Shown here: positions 26,264 through 34,559 of the stretch, one piece after another
Position numbering within the stretch: the first letter of the stretch is position 1
Layout: each line of letters starts with the position of its first letter
Assembly (NCBI RefSeq): GCF_030545015.1
Contig: NZ_CP120653.1
Span: 1,984,001-2,048,000 of the forward strand
Direction: 5' to 3'
DNA: 64,000 nt
Source of the DNA: Myroides sp. JBRI-B21084
Lineage (GTDB): Bacteria > Bacteroidota > Bacteroidia > Flavobacteriales > Flavobacteriaceae
Made by a program: the position numbers and the translations under genes
The notes under the pieces: model-generated
The model's database searches: none
Seen by the model: the letters and a program-made list of their open reading frames with translations, nothing else
Told to the model about the DNA's origin: nothing

Positions 26264-26495
26264 ATTTTAAGAACGAATGTGCCGTTGTGTCTTGATTGTC
26301 TTCGTTATTTGAAGCGAATAAACGTAACTGCTTTAACCAGTACGAGAAAGCCACGCAACAAATAATAATAAAAATCCAGTTAATAATGTTTGCAACCCAC
26401 CAGTTTGATAATTCTAGTTTAGCAAACCAATCCATTGGTACAAACAATACATCAACGAATAAAAATTCAATACCTTTAAAGAAAGATGTCCACAT
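26262..26495 (-). CDS. DUF6341 family small membrane protein
   Basis: This 77-residue protein has one or two hydrophobic segments (LFVDVLFVPMDWFAKLELSN, then IINWIFIIICCVAFSYWL) and a short acidic tail. I recognise it from gene order: flavobacteria usually carry it next to a DUF6427 membrane protein and upp, exactly as here. Function unknown. Its stop codon overlaps the right arm of the terminator at 26233-26263. Confidence 0.8.
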   Translation of the reverse strand: MWTSFFKGIEFLFVDVLFVPMDWFAKLELSNWWVANIINWIFIIICCVAFSYWLKQLRLFASNNEDNQDTTAHSFLK

Positions 26496-26537
26496 AATAT
26501 TGTTATTAATTATTTATGTTTAATTTCAGTTTAATTC

Positions 26538-26545
26538 TAACTTTG
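26538..26545 (+). promoter_or_regulatory. Putative -7 element for the DUF6427 gene
   Basis: TAACTTTG matches TAnnTTTG, 59 bp before the start at 26604, giving a leader of about 55 nt. Confidence 0.45.
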
Positions 26546-26603
26546 CAACAAAAGTAAAAAAAATTATCAACAACTTATTTACAAAAACTAAATAATATCG
26601 TTA

Positions 26604-27536
26604 ATGCTTGCAAATCTTTTTTCAAAAAGTAAACCAATAGGGTATGTAGTAATAGGTTTTATGCTATTGGCCACTTATTTTATACATTTAATTAGCGATT
26701 TAAAATGGTTGCAATCGCCAACCGTAATTATAGAAAAAAGTTTTTTGTTTATATTGGTTGTTGTATCGGTTTTGTTGATACAATTTATAACATTAAAAAA
26801 CTATTTATCTGCAAACAACTTGTATTCGTTGTTTTTATACGCCTGTTTTTTAATTCTTTTTCCTACTTTTTATGACGATGCTAATTTAATAATAGCCAAT
26901 TTTTTAGTGCTTTTGGCATTGCGCAGAATTATTTCTATGCAAACATTAAATATGCCCAAACTAAAAATTTTTGATGCCAGTTTATGGATTTTTATTGCCA
27001 CCTTGTTTGAATCGTGGACCATTTTGTACTTTGCAATGATTTATTTAACCATTATTTGGTACGTAGGGCAAGATTATCGCAATTGGATTATCCCATTAAT
27101 TGCCTTGTTAACCGTTACCATTTTGTTTTATACATACAGTTTGTTTAACGGTATTAATTTGGTTGAATTTTGGACAAACAAGTACGCTATTGGCTTTAAT
27201 TTTAGTTATTTTGAAAACGGTTATCAAAACATTGCTTTGGCTTTTTTAGCAACTATAGCCGTTTTGTTTACCTTTTATTTATTTACCAACTTAAAAAATA
27301 TTGCAACAGACCAATTAATATTATACAAAAACATTGTTTTTTGCTTTGTAATAGGGGCAACAGTTTATATAATTTCGCCCGATAAATCAAATGGATTATT
27401 GGTTTTTACATTTTTTCCATTATCAATTATAGGAGGAAATTTTTTAGCAACAACTAAAAGTTACTGGATTAAAGAAACTGTTTTAGTTAGTATTTTAGGG
27501 GTAAGTTTATTACTGTTTTTTTTAATGAAATTATAG
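26604..27536 (+). CDS. DUF6427 family integral membrane protein
   Basis: The 310-residue product has about 9 hydrophobic segments with short loops. The pattern (SKPIGYVVIGFMLLATYF at the N-terminus; LRRIISMQT in a cytoplasmic loop; a central WTILYFAMIYLTIIWYVGQDYRNW) matches the flavobacterial DUF6427 family found next to DUF6341 and upp. Co-location suggests a linked envelope role, but none is known. Its 3' end overlaps the convergent upp gene by 6 bp. Confidence 0.8.
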   Translation: MLANLFSKSKPIGYVVIGFMLLATYFIHLISDLKWLQSPTVIIEKSFLFILVVVSVLLIQFITLKNYLSANNLYSLFLYACFLILFPTFYDDANLIIANFLVLLALRRIISMQTLNMPKLKIFDASLWIFIATLFESWTILYFAMIYLTIIWYVGQDYRNWIIPLIALLTVTILFYTYSLFNGINLVEFWTNKYAIGFNFSYFENGYQNIALAFLATIAVLFTFYLFTNLKNIATDQLILYKNIVFCFVIGATVYIISPDKSNGLLVFTFFPLSIIGGNFLATTKSYWIKETVLVSILGVSLLLFFLMKL

Positions 27537-28172
27537 TTTTATACCATAAGCCAAATCTCCTGCATCGCCAATACCGGGTACAATATAATTTTTGTTGTTT
27601 AAACCGTTATCTAAACTAGCAACCCACAAATGTATGTTGTTTGGCAAATGTTGTTCTAAATATGCAATGCCTTCTGGTGCTGCAATTACCACGCAAATAT
27701 GTATTTCTTTAGGTTGTTCATGATTTGTTAATTGCTTATAAACAGCATGTAAAGAATGTCCCGTTGCAAGCATAGGATCTAACAAAAGCAAACTTTTATT
27801 TTTAAACGCAGGCATTGCTTGATACTCTACCAAAATATCCGAAGTACCATGCGTACGAGCAGCCGATATAAAAGCATTTTCTGCATCGTCAAAAAAATTC
27901 ATAAAACCTGTATGCAATGCCAAACCAGCTCTTAGTATAGCGCATAAAACTACTTTATTACTAATTGTCATTGTATTTTTAGTGCCTAGTGGTGTTGGTA
28001 CTTTTGTTGATTCAAATTCAAGTGTTTTACTAAGTTCATATGCCATAACTTCGCCAATACGTTCCATGTTTTTTCTAAAACGCATGGTATCCTTTTGAAT
28101 TTCGAAATGACGTATTTGCATTAAAAAATGATTTAAAATGCTTTTTTGGTCTGATAAATAATGAATTTGCAT
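27531..28172 (-). CDS. upp: Uracil phosphoribosyltransferase
   Basis: Upp salvages uracil, making UMP from uracil and PRPP. The 213-residue protein carries ILRAGLALHTG, the PRPP-binding LLLDPMLATGHSL near residue 130 and a uracil-binding C-terminal block YIVPGIGDAGDLAYG. The usual IxRAG and DPMLATG signatures are intact. Divergent from the DUF4254 gene. Confidence 0.95.
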   Translation of the reverse strand: MQIHYLSDQKSILNHFLMQIRHFEIQKDTMRFRKNMERIGEVMAYELSKTLEFESTKVPTPLGTKNTMTISNKVVLCAILRAGLALHTGFMNFFDDAENAFISAARTHGTSDILVEYQAMPAFKNKSLLLLDPMLATGHSLHAVYKQLTNHEQPKEIHICVVIAAPEGIAYLEQHLPNNIHLWVASLDNGLNNKNYIVPGIGDAGDLAYGIKL

Positions 28173-28192
28173 AACTTTAGTGGTGTTTTTTA

Positions 28193-28221
28193 TTGTTGTA
28201 AAAGTATTAAAACTATATTTG
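28193..28221 (+). promoter_or_regulatory. Putative promoter of the DUF4254 gene
   Basis: TTG at 28193-28195, an 18-bp spacer and TATATTTG at 28214-28221 match the flavobacterial -33/-7 layout; this is the best-formed promoter in the window. The start codon is 18 bp downstream. Confidence 0.6.
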
Positions 28222-28239
28222 TAAATAAAAATTATATCA

Positions 28240-28845
28240 ATGTTTGCAGAATTCGCATTTCCTGTTTTTGAAAAAAGTATTGTAGATTATCATAAATACG
28301 ACGACGTAAATCATCCAATAGAAAATCCTTTTGAAAAAGGAACTATAGAGCATTTGTTGTATGCTAAAAACTGGGTTGATACTGTACAATGGCATTACGA
28401 AGATATTATTCGTGATCCACAAATTGATCCTGTTGCAGCTTTGGTTTTAAAACGTAAAATTGATGCATCGAACCAAGTACGAACCGATATGGTTGAGTAT
28501 ATTGACAGCTATTTTTTAGATAAATACAAAAACGTACAAGTTAAACCAAACGCAAAAATTAATACCGAAAGTCCAGCTTGGGCTATTGACCGTTTGTCAA
28601 TTTTAGCGTTAAAAATTTACCACATGCAAGAAGAGGCTACACGCCCAGATGCATCAACAGAACACCGCGCTAAATGTCAAGAAAAATTAAACGTTTTGTT
28701 AGAACAAAAACAAGACATGTTTACATCAATAAGCCAATTAATTGATGATATAGAAAACGGTGAAAAATTCATGAAAGTGTACAAACAAATGAAAATGTAC
28801 AACGACGAAGAATTAAACCCAGTATTGTATCAAAATAAAAAATAA
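28240..28845 (+). CDS. DUF4254 family protein
   Basis: This 201-residue, mostly helical soluble protein has the family pattern KNWVDTVQWHYEDIIRDPQIDP and HMQEEATRP. In Bacteroidota, DUF4254 genes are frequent neighbours of family-9 glycosyltransferase genes, as here, so an accessory role in lipopolysaccharide core synthesis is plausible but unproven. A terminator hairpin follows directly after its stop. Confidence 0.85.
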   Translation: MFAEFAFPVFEKSIVDYHKYDDVNHPIENPFEKGTIEHLLYAKNWVDTVQWHYEDIIRDPQIDPVAALVLKRKIDASNQVRTDMVEYIDSYFLDKYKNVQVKPNAKINTESPAWAIDRLSILALKIYHMQEEATRPDASTEHRAKCQEKLNVLLEQKQDMFTSISQLIDDIENGEKFMKVYKQMKMYNDEELNPVLYQNKK

Positions 28846-28854
28846 GTACTTTTG

Positions 28855-28884
28855 AAAGACTTTCAGCCTATGAAAGTCTTTTTT
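28855..28884 (+). terminator. Intrinsic terminator just before a coding start
   Basis: AAAGACTTTC (28855-28864) pairs with GAAAGTCTTT (28872-28881), followed by T-residues. The next gene's most likely ATG (28888) is only a few bases after it, so the downstream genes depend on readthrough or on an unseen promoter. Confidence 0.65.
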
Positions 28885-28887
28885 GCT

Positions 28888-29187
28888 ATGAACAAACTTA
28901 TAAAAATAACACAAATACTGCTTTTTACTATTTTAATAGTTTTAATAGCAGTTTTAATAGGGCAGTTTTTTAACAGCTATGCCCAACTTTTTTTTGTACC
29001 ACTTGGCATTTTAAGTGTGTACTATTTACTTATTTACTTTTTTGCCAAATTGCTTGCGCATAGTACATCAAAAATATGGCTTTATGTTGGTTTAGTATTT
29101 ATAATAATGCCGTTGGTAGCTTTTTGGGTAGCATATAAACCCGTTTTAGATTTATCGTACCAAGTGTTACAAATTTTCGCAAATTAA
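28888..29187 (+). CDS. Small integral membrane protein
   Basis: The product (99 residues from ATG 28888) has three membrane segments and ends in a short helix. Earlier in-frame starts at 28852 (TTG) and 28870 (ATG) fall inside the terminator hairpin, so I prefer 28888 (MNKLIKITQILLF). It lies between the DUF4254 and GT9 genes and ends one base before the GT9 start. No family is recognised. Confidence 0.65.
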   Translation: MNKLIKITQILLFTILIVLIAVLIGQFFNSYAQLFFVPLGILSVYYLLIYFFAKLLAHSTSKIWLYVGLVFIIMPLVAFWVAYKPVLDLSYQVLQIFAN

Positions 29188-29188
29188 A

Positions 29189-30220
29189 ATGAAACATATT
29201 TTAGTAATACGATTATCGGCGATGGGCGATGTAGCTATGACAGTTCCCGTAATTACAGCATTGGTACAGCAACACAAAAATGTAAAAGTAACGGTGGTTT
29301 CGCGCCCTTTTTTTAAGCCTTTTTTTGAAGGTATAGAAAGAGTTGATTTTTTTGGAGTTGATTTAGAAAATCGTCACAAAGGATTTTTTGGAATTTATAG
29401 ATTGTTTAACGATTTAAAGCCGTTGAAAATTGATTTTGTAGCAGATTTTCACAATGTATTAAGGTCAAAAATTCTGCGAACTTTTTTTAAATTAACTGGC
29501 ACAAAAGTAGCTTTTACCAATAAAGGTAGAAAAGAAAAAAAAGAACTAACCAAACTGCAAAAAAAAATATTAAAACCAGTAAAACCAATGGTTCAAAGGC
29601 ATGTTGATACTTTAGAGCTGTTAGGTTTTAAAGTAATTTTATCTAAAATAGTTTTTCCTGAAAAACCTGTTTTAACAGATGAATTTACAACAATTACTGG
29701 CGAAAAATTAAGTAATAAATGGATTGGTATTGCACCTTTTGCACAGTACAAAACCAAAGTATATCCTACAGCTTTAATGCAACACGTTATTGCTGAAATA
29801 GCTAAAAATAAGTTACACAAAATATTTTTATTTGGCAGTAAAAGTGAATTAGGGCAATTAAAAGAACTGCAACAAAACCTTACAAATGTTATATTGGTAC
29901 CCAATGTGTTTAATTTTAAACAGGAATTACAACTAATCCCTTATTTAAACGTAATGCTTTCAATGGATTCTGGTAATGCACATATTGCAGCAATGTATGG
30001 GGTACAAGTGGTAACTTTATGGGGCAACACGCATCCGTATGCAGGTTTTGTACCTTTTAATCAGCCAATGACTAACAGTTTAATTCCAAATTTAGATACA
30101 TTTCCGTTTATACCCACATCGGTTTATGGCAATAAAATAGTTCCAGGTTACGAAAATGTAATGGAAAGTATTGCACCTAATGATGTTATTGCAAAATTGA
30201 ACTCAATTTTAAGCGAATGA
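29189..30220 (+). CDS. Glycosyltransferase family 9 (heptosyltransferase-like)
   Basis: GT9 enzymes add heptose or related sugars to the lipopolysaccharide inner core in the cytoplasm. The 343-residue protein opens with ILVIRLSAMGDVAMTVPV, the nearly invariant RLSxxGD acceptor loop, and has IGIAPFAQYKTKVYP and, in the donor domain, LSMDSGNAHIAAMYGVQVVTLWGNTHP. This D-S-G-x-x-H-x-A block is the donor-binding signature. It overlaps the next gene as ATGA. Confidence 0.92.
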   Translation: MKHILVIRLSAMGDVAMTVPVITALVQQHKNVKVTVVSRPFFKPFFEGIERVDFFGVDLENRHKGFFGIYRLFNDLKPLKIDFVADFHNVLRSKILRTFFKLTGTKVAFTNKGRKEKKELTKLQKKILKPVKPMVQRHVDTLELLGFKVILSKIVFPEKPVLTDEFTTITGEKLSNKWIGIAPFAQYKTKVYPTALMQHVIAEIAKNKLHKIFLFGSKSELGQLKELQQNLTNVILVPNVFNFKQELQLIPYLNVMLSMDSGNAHIAAMYGVQVVTLWGNTHPYAGFVPFNQPMTNSLIPNLDTFPFIPTSVYGNKIVPGYENVMESIAPNDVIAKLNSILSE

Positions 30221-31275
30221 AAAATTTAAAAGAAAAAAGCATTGGTTTGTTGATTGATTTAATTAAAACACAATCGTTTAGTAAAGAAGAACAGCAAACA
30301 GCAACTATAATTAATACGTACATTCAAAGTTTTGGTGTTAAAACACACCGTGAACTTAACAACGTATGGGCATTTAATAAGTATTACAACCCATTAAAGC
30401 CTACCATTTTATTAAACTCGCACCACGACACCGTACGCCCCAATATAGATTACACCCGCGATCCGTTTTTGCCCGAAATAATTGATGGTAAGCTATACGG
30501 TTTAGGCAGTAACGATGCCGGCGGTTGTTTAGTAGCCTTAATAGCAACCTTTCTGCATTATTACGATAACCCCAATTTAAAATACAATTTTGTTTTAGCT
30601 GCAACAGCCGAAGAAGAAATTTTAGGTTTGAATGGGTTAGAATCGGTAGTACCAAAATTAGGAACATTAGATTTTGCAATTGTTGGCGAACCTACCCAAA
30701 TGCATTTGGCAGTAGCCGAAAAAGGTTTAATGGTTTTAGAGTGTAAGGCTTTAGGAAAATCGGGGCATGCAGCCCGTAACGAAGGTGAAAACGCCATTTA
30801 CAATGCCATTGAAGATATTTTGTGGTTTAAAACCTTTGAGTTTCCAAAACAATCGGAAATGTTTGGACCTATAAAAATGTCGGTTACAATGATTAATGCG
30901 GGTACACAGCACAATGTGGTACCATCAACCTGCGATTTTGTAGTAGATGTGCGTATAACCGATGCTTACACAAACGAAGAGGTTTTAGAAATAATAAAAG
31001 CACATACAAAATGTGAAATTAAACCGCGATCAACCCGTTTACGCCCATCGTTTATAGCGTTAGAACATCCAATTGTAAAAGCCGGTTTGCATTTAGGTAG
31101 AACTCCCTACGGTTCACCAACAACCAGTGACCAGGCGGTGTTAAAAATTCCATCGATAAAATTAGGACCAGGAAATTCGGCGCGTTCACACACCGCAGAT
31201 GAATATGTTTTTGTGCATGAAATTGAAGAAGGAATAGATTTGTATATTGAAATTTTAAATCAGTTGGTACTATAA
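30217..31275 (+). CDS. M20 family metallo-hydrolase (acetylornithine deacetylase-like)
   Basis: The 352-residue dizinc amidohydrolase has LLNSHHDTVRP (first metal His and catalytic Asp), LGSNDAGGCLV (bridging Asp), ATAEEEILG (catalytic Glu pair), GEPT and the dimerisation-domain block KSGHAARNEGENAI, as well as a C-terminal His in the SARSHTADEYV region. Members in Bacteroidota remove the N-acyl group from N-acyl-ornithine or N-acyl-citrulline in arginine synthesis. No other arg gene is present in the window, so the substrate is inferred from family only. Confidence 0.85.
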   Translation: MKNLKEKSIGLLIDLIKTQSFSKEEQQTATIINTYIQSFGVKTHRELNNVWAFNKYYNPLKPTILLNSHHDTVRPNIDYTRDPFLPEIIDGKLYGLGSNDAGGCLVALIATFLHYYDNPNLKYNFVLAATAEEEILGLNGLESVVPKLGTLDFAIVGEPTQMHLAVAEKGLMVLECKALGKSGHAARNEGENAIYNAIEDILWFKTFEFPKQSEMFGPIKMSVTMINAGTQHNVVPSTCDFVVDVRITDAYTNEEVLEIIKAHTKCEIKPRSTRLRPSFIALEHPIVKAGLHLGRTPYGSPTTSDQAVLKIPSIKLGPGNSARSHTADEYVFVHEIEEGIDLYIEILNQLVL

Positions 31276-31356
31276 TAATTAATTGAAATTACAGAACTAT
31301 CTATAATTTAGTTATTTGTAAAAAATGATTAAATTTATAATCAAAAAGAAGCATTT

Positions 31357-34116
31357 ATGAAATTTTTACTTCAACTATTATTATTTTATATTTTATCAAT
31401 CCAAGTTCAAGCGCAAACTCAACAATTAAATGCACTAGGAACAATTGATCATTATAAAAACACAAGTTCTAATATTTCAGCTTTAAAAAAAGCTATTAAA
31501 TTATCTAATGGCGATTCTTTTATTATAGGTACAAAAGACGAAACATATACCACATTAGACGTATTTGTTGCTAAATTAAATAGCAATATGGATACGCTTT
31601 GGACTTATGTAATTACAACACCCGATCAGAATAGTTTAGATAATTTTAGAAATGCAGAAGTTGATCAGAATGGTAACTTATATGTATATACGGTTAGTTT
31701 AATTAACTTTAATTTATATACAACAGATAATAAACATTATGTTACAAAGCTAAGTAGTACGGGTAGTTTAATTTTTCAAAAAAGCTTAGAAGATGTTGCT
31801 TTACAACTAAATGAACCTGCAAATTATACAACTACAAATTATAGATTTATTTTTACACACTTAGATGATAATAATAATTTTGTATTAGTTTATACTGCAC
31901 ATTCACCAAATAACAAAGTTACTTTTTTTAAATTTTCGCCAAATAATACAGAAAGTATTGAACACAGAACCGATATTTTACCTTATGACCCACAAGTAGA
32001 TTTGTACGGATATACTTTGTCTTTCTATTACGAAAAAGGAAATTATTACTATTTAACAGGTGTTAAAAAAGGTACCTCATCATCCACATACGAATATCGA
32101 ATTAATAAATTATTAACGCAAGGTTACGCATCTTTAAATGTAAGTTCTTACACAGGATCAGGGCAATATTTAATTGTTTTAAAAAATAGAGAATTAAAAT
32201 CTAATTTATTGGGTAATGTTTTGTATTTTACTTTTGAAAGTTTTGTAAGTTCACAATCGTACATTACTTTAGCAATTTCAGATCAGTTAACTTATTTAGG
32301 ACATTATCAAGATAATGTTCGTATGAATAGTTTTCACAATTCGCAAATTCTTCCTAACGGAAGTATTCGATTGTTTGGAATGAGTAAACTTAACAGTTTT
32401 GCAACAACAGCCGAATTATCCGAAGTTATAATCTCACCTACTGGTACCATAACAAAAGATGTTTTAGATTATAATTTTACAGGAAACGAAATTATTGCTA
32501 TAGACGAGAGCAATATTGGAGTAATTTATGACGATCATATTGATGTTGTTGATAATCAATGGCAAACTGTTGAGCCATATTCTAATATATCGGTAAACAA
32601 TGTAAAGTTGTTTGTGAAAGATGGTACCTCTTTCAATGTTTTTGCGCAACAATCTAACCAAATAGTACCTAATTCAAGTGATTTTTACGATAATGTAGCT
32701 TCAGTTGCATATAAATTACCAAACCGTTCAAACATTTATCCTCATTATATTTATCAAGGTAAAGGAAGTGCGAGTACTTTTTACAGAGGTGTACATAAAA
32801 TACTTTCAGATAATTCATCGATAATATTTTATAGTTATAGTATTGGTATGTCAACAGGTGCTACTGGTGTAAGTAGTAAAGATTACATAAAAAAATTAGA
32901 TAAAAATTATAATGTTGTTTTTGAGAATAGTGTAAATAACAGTTTATTCAGTAATGCAGAGATAGATAATTTAGATAATATATATTTTGGTACCACCAGT
33001 TTAGATCAACAACAAAATTATGTGTATTATTTACAAAAAATGCAAAGCAATGGTACAGTTGTATTTAATACCTTAGTTGATACTTTTGATAAAGTACTTG
33101 TTCATAACAATAAACTATATACTATTGATTATACTTTAACAGATAATGTTATAAAGGAGTACGATATGGTTACGGGTAGTTACAAACAAACTATTTTATT
33201 ACCAGAATCATCGAGGCCTGTAAATCAATTTATTGATGCTAATAATGATTTGTATTATTATTTTGCACAACATGAACATATTCCAAATACATATAATTCA
33301 AAATCTAAACTTATTATTTATAAAAATTTTCAAAAAATACAAGAAATAGTATATGGAATTGATTATGAAGTTTATTTTCAGTCAGTTATAGATCCTGTAA
33401 CAAAAAGTATTTATTTTGCAGCTGTTCAAAATGGCACCAGTGTGTATAAAATATTTAAAGTAAATTTAAACGGAACTTACGCACAAAAAAACATCACAAA
33501 ACCTTACGATGCAGTAGTTTTTGAAAACAATTCGGTTTATTTTCAAGACAACGATAAACTATATCAAATTGATAAAAACACTTTAAATATTAAAAAGGAT
33601 ATCAATAGAAAATTTACTTCAAGATTTTATAAGTATAAAAATTACATTTTACACACCGATTTTCTTAGTTCTGAAATTGAAATGTTAAACGAAGATCTTA
33701 ATAATGTAGCAACATTTAATTTAGAAAGTAATTTTGAATTTTTATATTTTGATAACGATGATAGGTTACATATACATAATTCAATTACTAAAGGATATTT
33801 GCTTAATTCATATCCACGTTGGATAATAGATAGAACTCAGCTTTATGATTTAAATCAATTAGCTCTTAGTGTTAATGATTTAGAAAACGCTTTAATTTCC
33901 AAAATTTCGGTTTTTCCAAATCCAACAACAGGTGTTTTAAATGTAGAGTTAAACGATGAAATAAAAAAAATTGATGTTTATGATGTAAGTGGTAAAAAGG
34001 TTTTAATGACACAAAAAAATCAATTTAATTTAGAAAGTTTATCAAATGGAATATATCTTCTAAAAATTTACACTAAAACTAATAAAACATTATTTCACAA
34101 GGTTATAAAAAAATAA
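31357..34116 (+). CDS. Large secreted protein with T9SS type A sorting domain
   Basis: The 919-residue protein has a signal peptide (FLLQLLLFYILSIQVQAQ), a long beta-rich body, and a C-terminal type IX secretion sorting domain (from about residue 848: ISVFPNPTTGVLNVELND, VYDVSGKKV, LSNGIYLLKIYT). It is therefore exported by Sec, carried across the outer membrane by T9SS and attached or released. The body has repeats of the kind seen in propeller-like secreted proteins (N-x-x-Y/F turns every 40-60 residues) but no catalytic motif I can name. It stands alone, with a terminator at its 3' end. Confidence 0.88.
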   Translation: MKFLLQLLLFYILSIQVQAQTQQLNALGTIDHYKNTSSNISALKKAIKLSNGDSFIIGTKDETYTTLDVFVAKLNSNMDTLWTYVITTPDQNSLDNFRNAEVDQNGNLYVYTVSLINFNLYTTDNKHYVTKLSSTGSLIFQKSLEDVALQLNEPANYTTTNYRFIFTHLDDNNNFVLVYTAHSPNNKVTFFKFSPNNTESIEHRTDILPYDPQVDLYGYTLSFYYEKGNYYYLTGVKKGTSSSTYEYRINKLLTQGYASLNVSSYTGSGQYLIVLKNRELKSNLLGNVLYFTFESFVSSQSYITLAISDQLTYLGHYQDNVRMNSFHNSQILPNGSIRLFGMSKLNSFATTAELSEVIISPTGTITKDVLDYNFTGNEIIAIDESNIGVIYDDHIDVVDNQWQTVEPYSNISVNNVKLFVKDGTSFNVFAQQSNQIVPNSSDFYDNVASVAYKLPNRSNIYPHYIYQGKGSASTFYRGVHKILSDNSSIIFYSYSIGMSTGATGVSSKDYIKKLDKNYNVVFENSVNNSLFSNAEIDNLDNIYFGTTSLDQQQNYVYYLQKMQSNGTVVFNTLVDTFDKVLVHNNKLYTIDYTLTDNVIKEYDMVTGSYKQTILLPESSRPVNQFIDANNDLYYYFAQHEHIPNTYNSKSKLIIYKNFQKIQEIVYGIDYEVYFQSVIDPVTKSIYFAAVQNGTSVYKIFKVNLNGTYAQKNITKPYDAVVFENNSVYFQDNDKLYQIDKNTLNIKKDINRKFTSRFYKYKNYILHTDFLSSEIEMLNEDLNNVATFNLESNFEFLYFDNDDRLHIHNSITKGYLLNSYPRWIIDRTQLYDLNQLALSVNDLENALISKISVFPNPTTGVLNVELNDEIKKIDVYDVSGKKVLMTQKNQFNLESLSNGIYLLKIYTKTNKTLFHKVIKK

Positions 34117-34144
34117 GGATTGTTTAAACAATCCTTATTTTTTT
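34107..34144. terminator. Bidirectional intrinsic terminator
   Basis: A perfect palindrome of 38 bp centred at 34125/34126 (core AAGGATTGTTT and complement), with seven A and seven T at its ends, overlaps the stop codons of two convergent genes. Confidence 0.85.
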
Positions 34145-34559
34145 ATAATTCGTTGGTACTAGCCTTTACAGGTATAACAACATATTGTTTTTTATATGCA
34201 CCATTTTCGGTAGCAAATTGCCAACGTGTTGATGCAATTACACGTACAGCTTCTATATAAAAACTATTATCTTTAGCAATATCTTCTGGAGAAAAATCAA
34301 AAGGAACACCTTCTTCATTAATAGTAAACGATACATAAAACACAAAAAACGATTGTTTTTTGTTAGTTTTAGGCACATCGGTTTTTTTTACATTGTTGTA
34401 ATTAAAGTTGTTGTTTATGTAATTGTGTAAATCATCGGTAGTACCACCAGTATAAATAACATCAGTAAACACTGGTTTGCTGGGCATTGCCAAGGTATCC
34501 TGAGCAAAACCAGTAAAACTACATAAAACTAATAATATACAACTACTTACCTTTTTCAT
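34143..34559 (-). CDS. Exported TonB C-terminal-like domain protein
   Basis: The 138-residue product has a signal peptide (MKKVSSCILLVLCSFTGFAQ) and a domain with FFVFYVSFTINEEGVPFDF, a helix, and TRWQFATENGAYKKQYVVIPVKA, resembling the TonB C-terminal fold. As with 15526-15924, no membrane anchor is present. It starts four bases inside the 3' end of mfd and is probably the last gene of that unit. Confidence 0.65.
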   Translation of the reverse strand: MKKVSSCILLVLCSFTGFAQDTLAMPSKPVFTDVIYTGGTTDDLHNYINNNFNYNNVKKTDVPKTNKKQSFFVFYVSFTINEEGVPFDFSPEDIAKDNSFYIEAVRVIASTRWQFATENGAYKKQYVVIPVKASTNEL

